Shown: piece by piece, positions 63,308 through 64,000 of the stretch
Layout: every line of letters starts with the position of its first letter
How positions within the stretch are numbered: position 1 is the stretch's first letter
From: Nannobrachium achirus
Lineage: Eukaryota > Chordata > Actinopteri > Myctophiformes > Myctophidae
Length of the DNA stretch: 64,000 bases
Direction of reading: 5' to 3'
NCBI GenBank assembly: GCA_963921795.1
Contig: OY997655.1
Span: forward strand, 9,476,544 to 9,540,543
The notes under the pieces: generated by a model
The model's database searches: none
What the model was told of the DNA's origin: nothing
What the model saw: only the letters and a program-made list of their open reading frames with translations
Program-made: the position numbers and the translations under genes

Positions 63308-63358
63308 AAACCCAAGATGTAAATGGTGCATTTATATGGATTGTGCATTACATGCATC

Positions 63359-63434
<76 letters not shown>

Positions 63435-63585
63435 GATGGCAGAGGAAACCATGCATGCAAGGCACCAACCTGCTCATCGGGAGCAGTTAAGGGTTCAGCG
63501 TCCTACGAGCCTCAAGGACACTTCGACACTTCAACTCTGCGGGAGCCCGGGGATCGAACTGGGAACCTCACGGTTAAAAACTGTT
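63308..63585 (-). mobile_element. SINE family G, minus strand, with expanded internal CA tract
   Basis: Read on the minus strand: B box CAGTTCGATCCCCGGGCTCC (63544-63563), GAGCAGGTTGGTGCCTTGCA (63462-63481), GTGTGTGTGAATGGATGCAT and tail TAATGCACAATCC..AATGCACCATTTAC. The (CA)n run at 63361-63433 lies where intact copies have a few TG repeats. Confidence 0.82.
63361..63433. repeat. (CA)n microsatellite within SINE G
   Basis: About 36 CA units between CCATT and CGATGGC. Overlapping frames up to 136 codons are artefacts. Confidence 0.97.
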
Positions 63586-64000
63586 AAAACGACGGAGGCG
63601 CGCCACTCAAGCCTACAACGGACTCGAGCCACTGGTGAGCGAGTCGTCGACTCAGTGCCGTTGGAGTTAATGTCCAGATAGGGACAGAATGGATACTAAT
63701 AGTCAACCTGTGCTGTATCCTCACCCCATCCACTTGGGACGCAAGCAAGTCGCCCTTTTGCCGTCTTTGTAGTCTCGCGTGGCCAGACTGTTGCCTCCCA
63801 CAATTTGCAAATGCTCCCGTCATACAGTCTGGGAGACGCAAGTTCTGATCATGAGTATCCGTCTTGAAAAGCGATAAAGCGCAAGTGAGGCCTCCTCCCC
63901 ACTTCCGTTTCATTTTTACAGTCGTGCAAATTTATCCTAATATAAATCAAAACCATCTGAGCATATTTAGCTTTCTGCTTCCGTTACTTGGATTTCAGGA
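63586..64000. other. No gene recognised
   Basis: The 109-codon minus frame (63584-63913) has no recognised domain. Near 63930-63960, AATATAAATCAAAACCATC and AGCATATTTAGCTTTCTGCT resemble 33560-33612, indicating a further dispersed repeat that leaves the window. Confidence 0.45.

Overview
The window looks like noncoding, repeat-saturated nuclear DNA of a teleost fish. The support is long (GT)n/(CT)n microsatellites, V-SINE/DANA-like tRNA-derived SINEs, RTE/Rex3-like, L2-like and L1-like LINE fragments, and many short non-autonomous hAT, TTAA-type and PIF/Harbinger-type elements. I cannot name the species. I found no intact protein gene, tRNA, rRNA or CRISPR array. Almost all open frames are microsatellite or minisatellite translations or chance frames; the only coding-like material is transposon debris, one possible captured helicase exon and one exon-like segment inside a duplicated block.

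Layout. 0-5 kb: GT microsatellite, a TTAA-flanked hairpin element, an L1 fragment, an inverted satellite-like block, a hAT with a perfect 8-bp target duplication inside another repeat, and one arm of a 97% identical 256-bp inverted duplication whose partner lies at 43 kb. 5-10 kb: hairpin elements and a four-level nest of transposons (7.1-9.7 kb). 10-20 kb: SINE, hairpin elements, a tandem-containing repeat, a chimeric hairpin element, a direct duplication (18.2 and 19.9 kb) around a TTAA element. 20-31 kb: RTE/Rex3-like LINE 3' ends, hAT and hairpin elements, a 36-bp tandem array, CA microsatellite. 31-40 kb: hATs with exact 8-bp duplications, a 54-bp minisatellite, a PIF/Harbinger-like MITE, a 1.7-kb hAT, a TTAA element, a CT microsatellite. 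40-52 kb: full SINE with an 18-bp target duplication, a hAT carrying a RecQ-helicase-like exon, a hAT with a BED-type transposase remnant, a palindrome-iterated element, a GT microsatellite. 53-64 kb: L2-like LINE end, hairpin elements, a pentanucleotide array, a 930-bp TIR element, repeat copies and two SINEs.

The most unusual feature is a palindromic hairpin of about 70-80 bp (outer arm GAAAATAGCAGATCTACAAG, inner arm CTTGTAGATCTGCTATTTTC) present about twenty times. It sits inside element families whose terminal inverted repeats and target duplications differ (TTAA-type, a 4-bp-duplication family, and several hAT families). The inner stem sequence differs between families but stays self-complementary. 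One locus joins two families exactly at the hairpin, and one copy of a family has lost it. The hairpin therefore behaves like a module separate from the elements that carry it.
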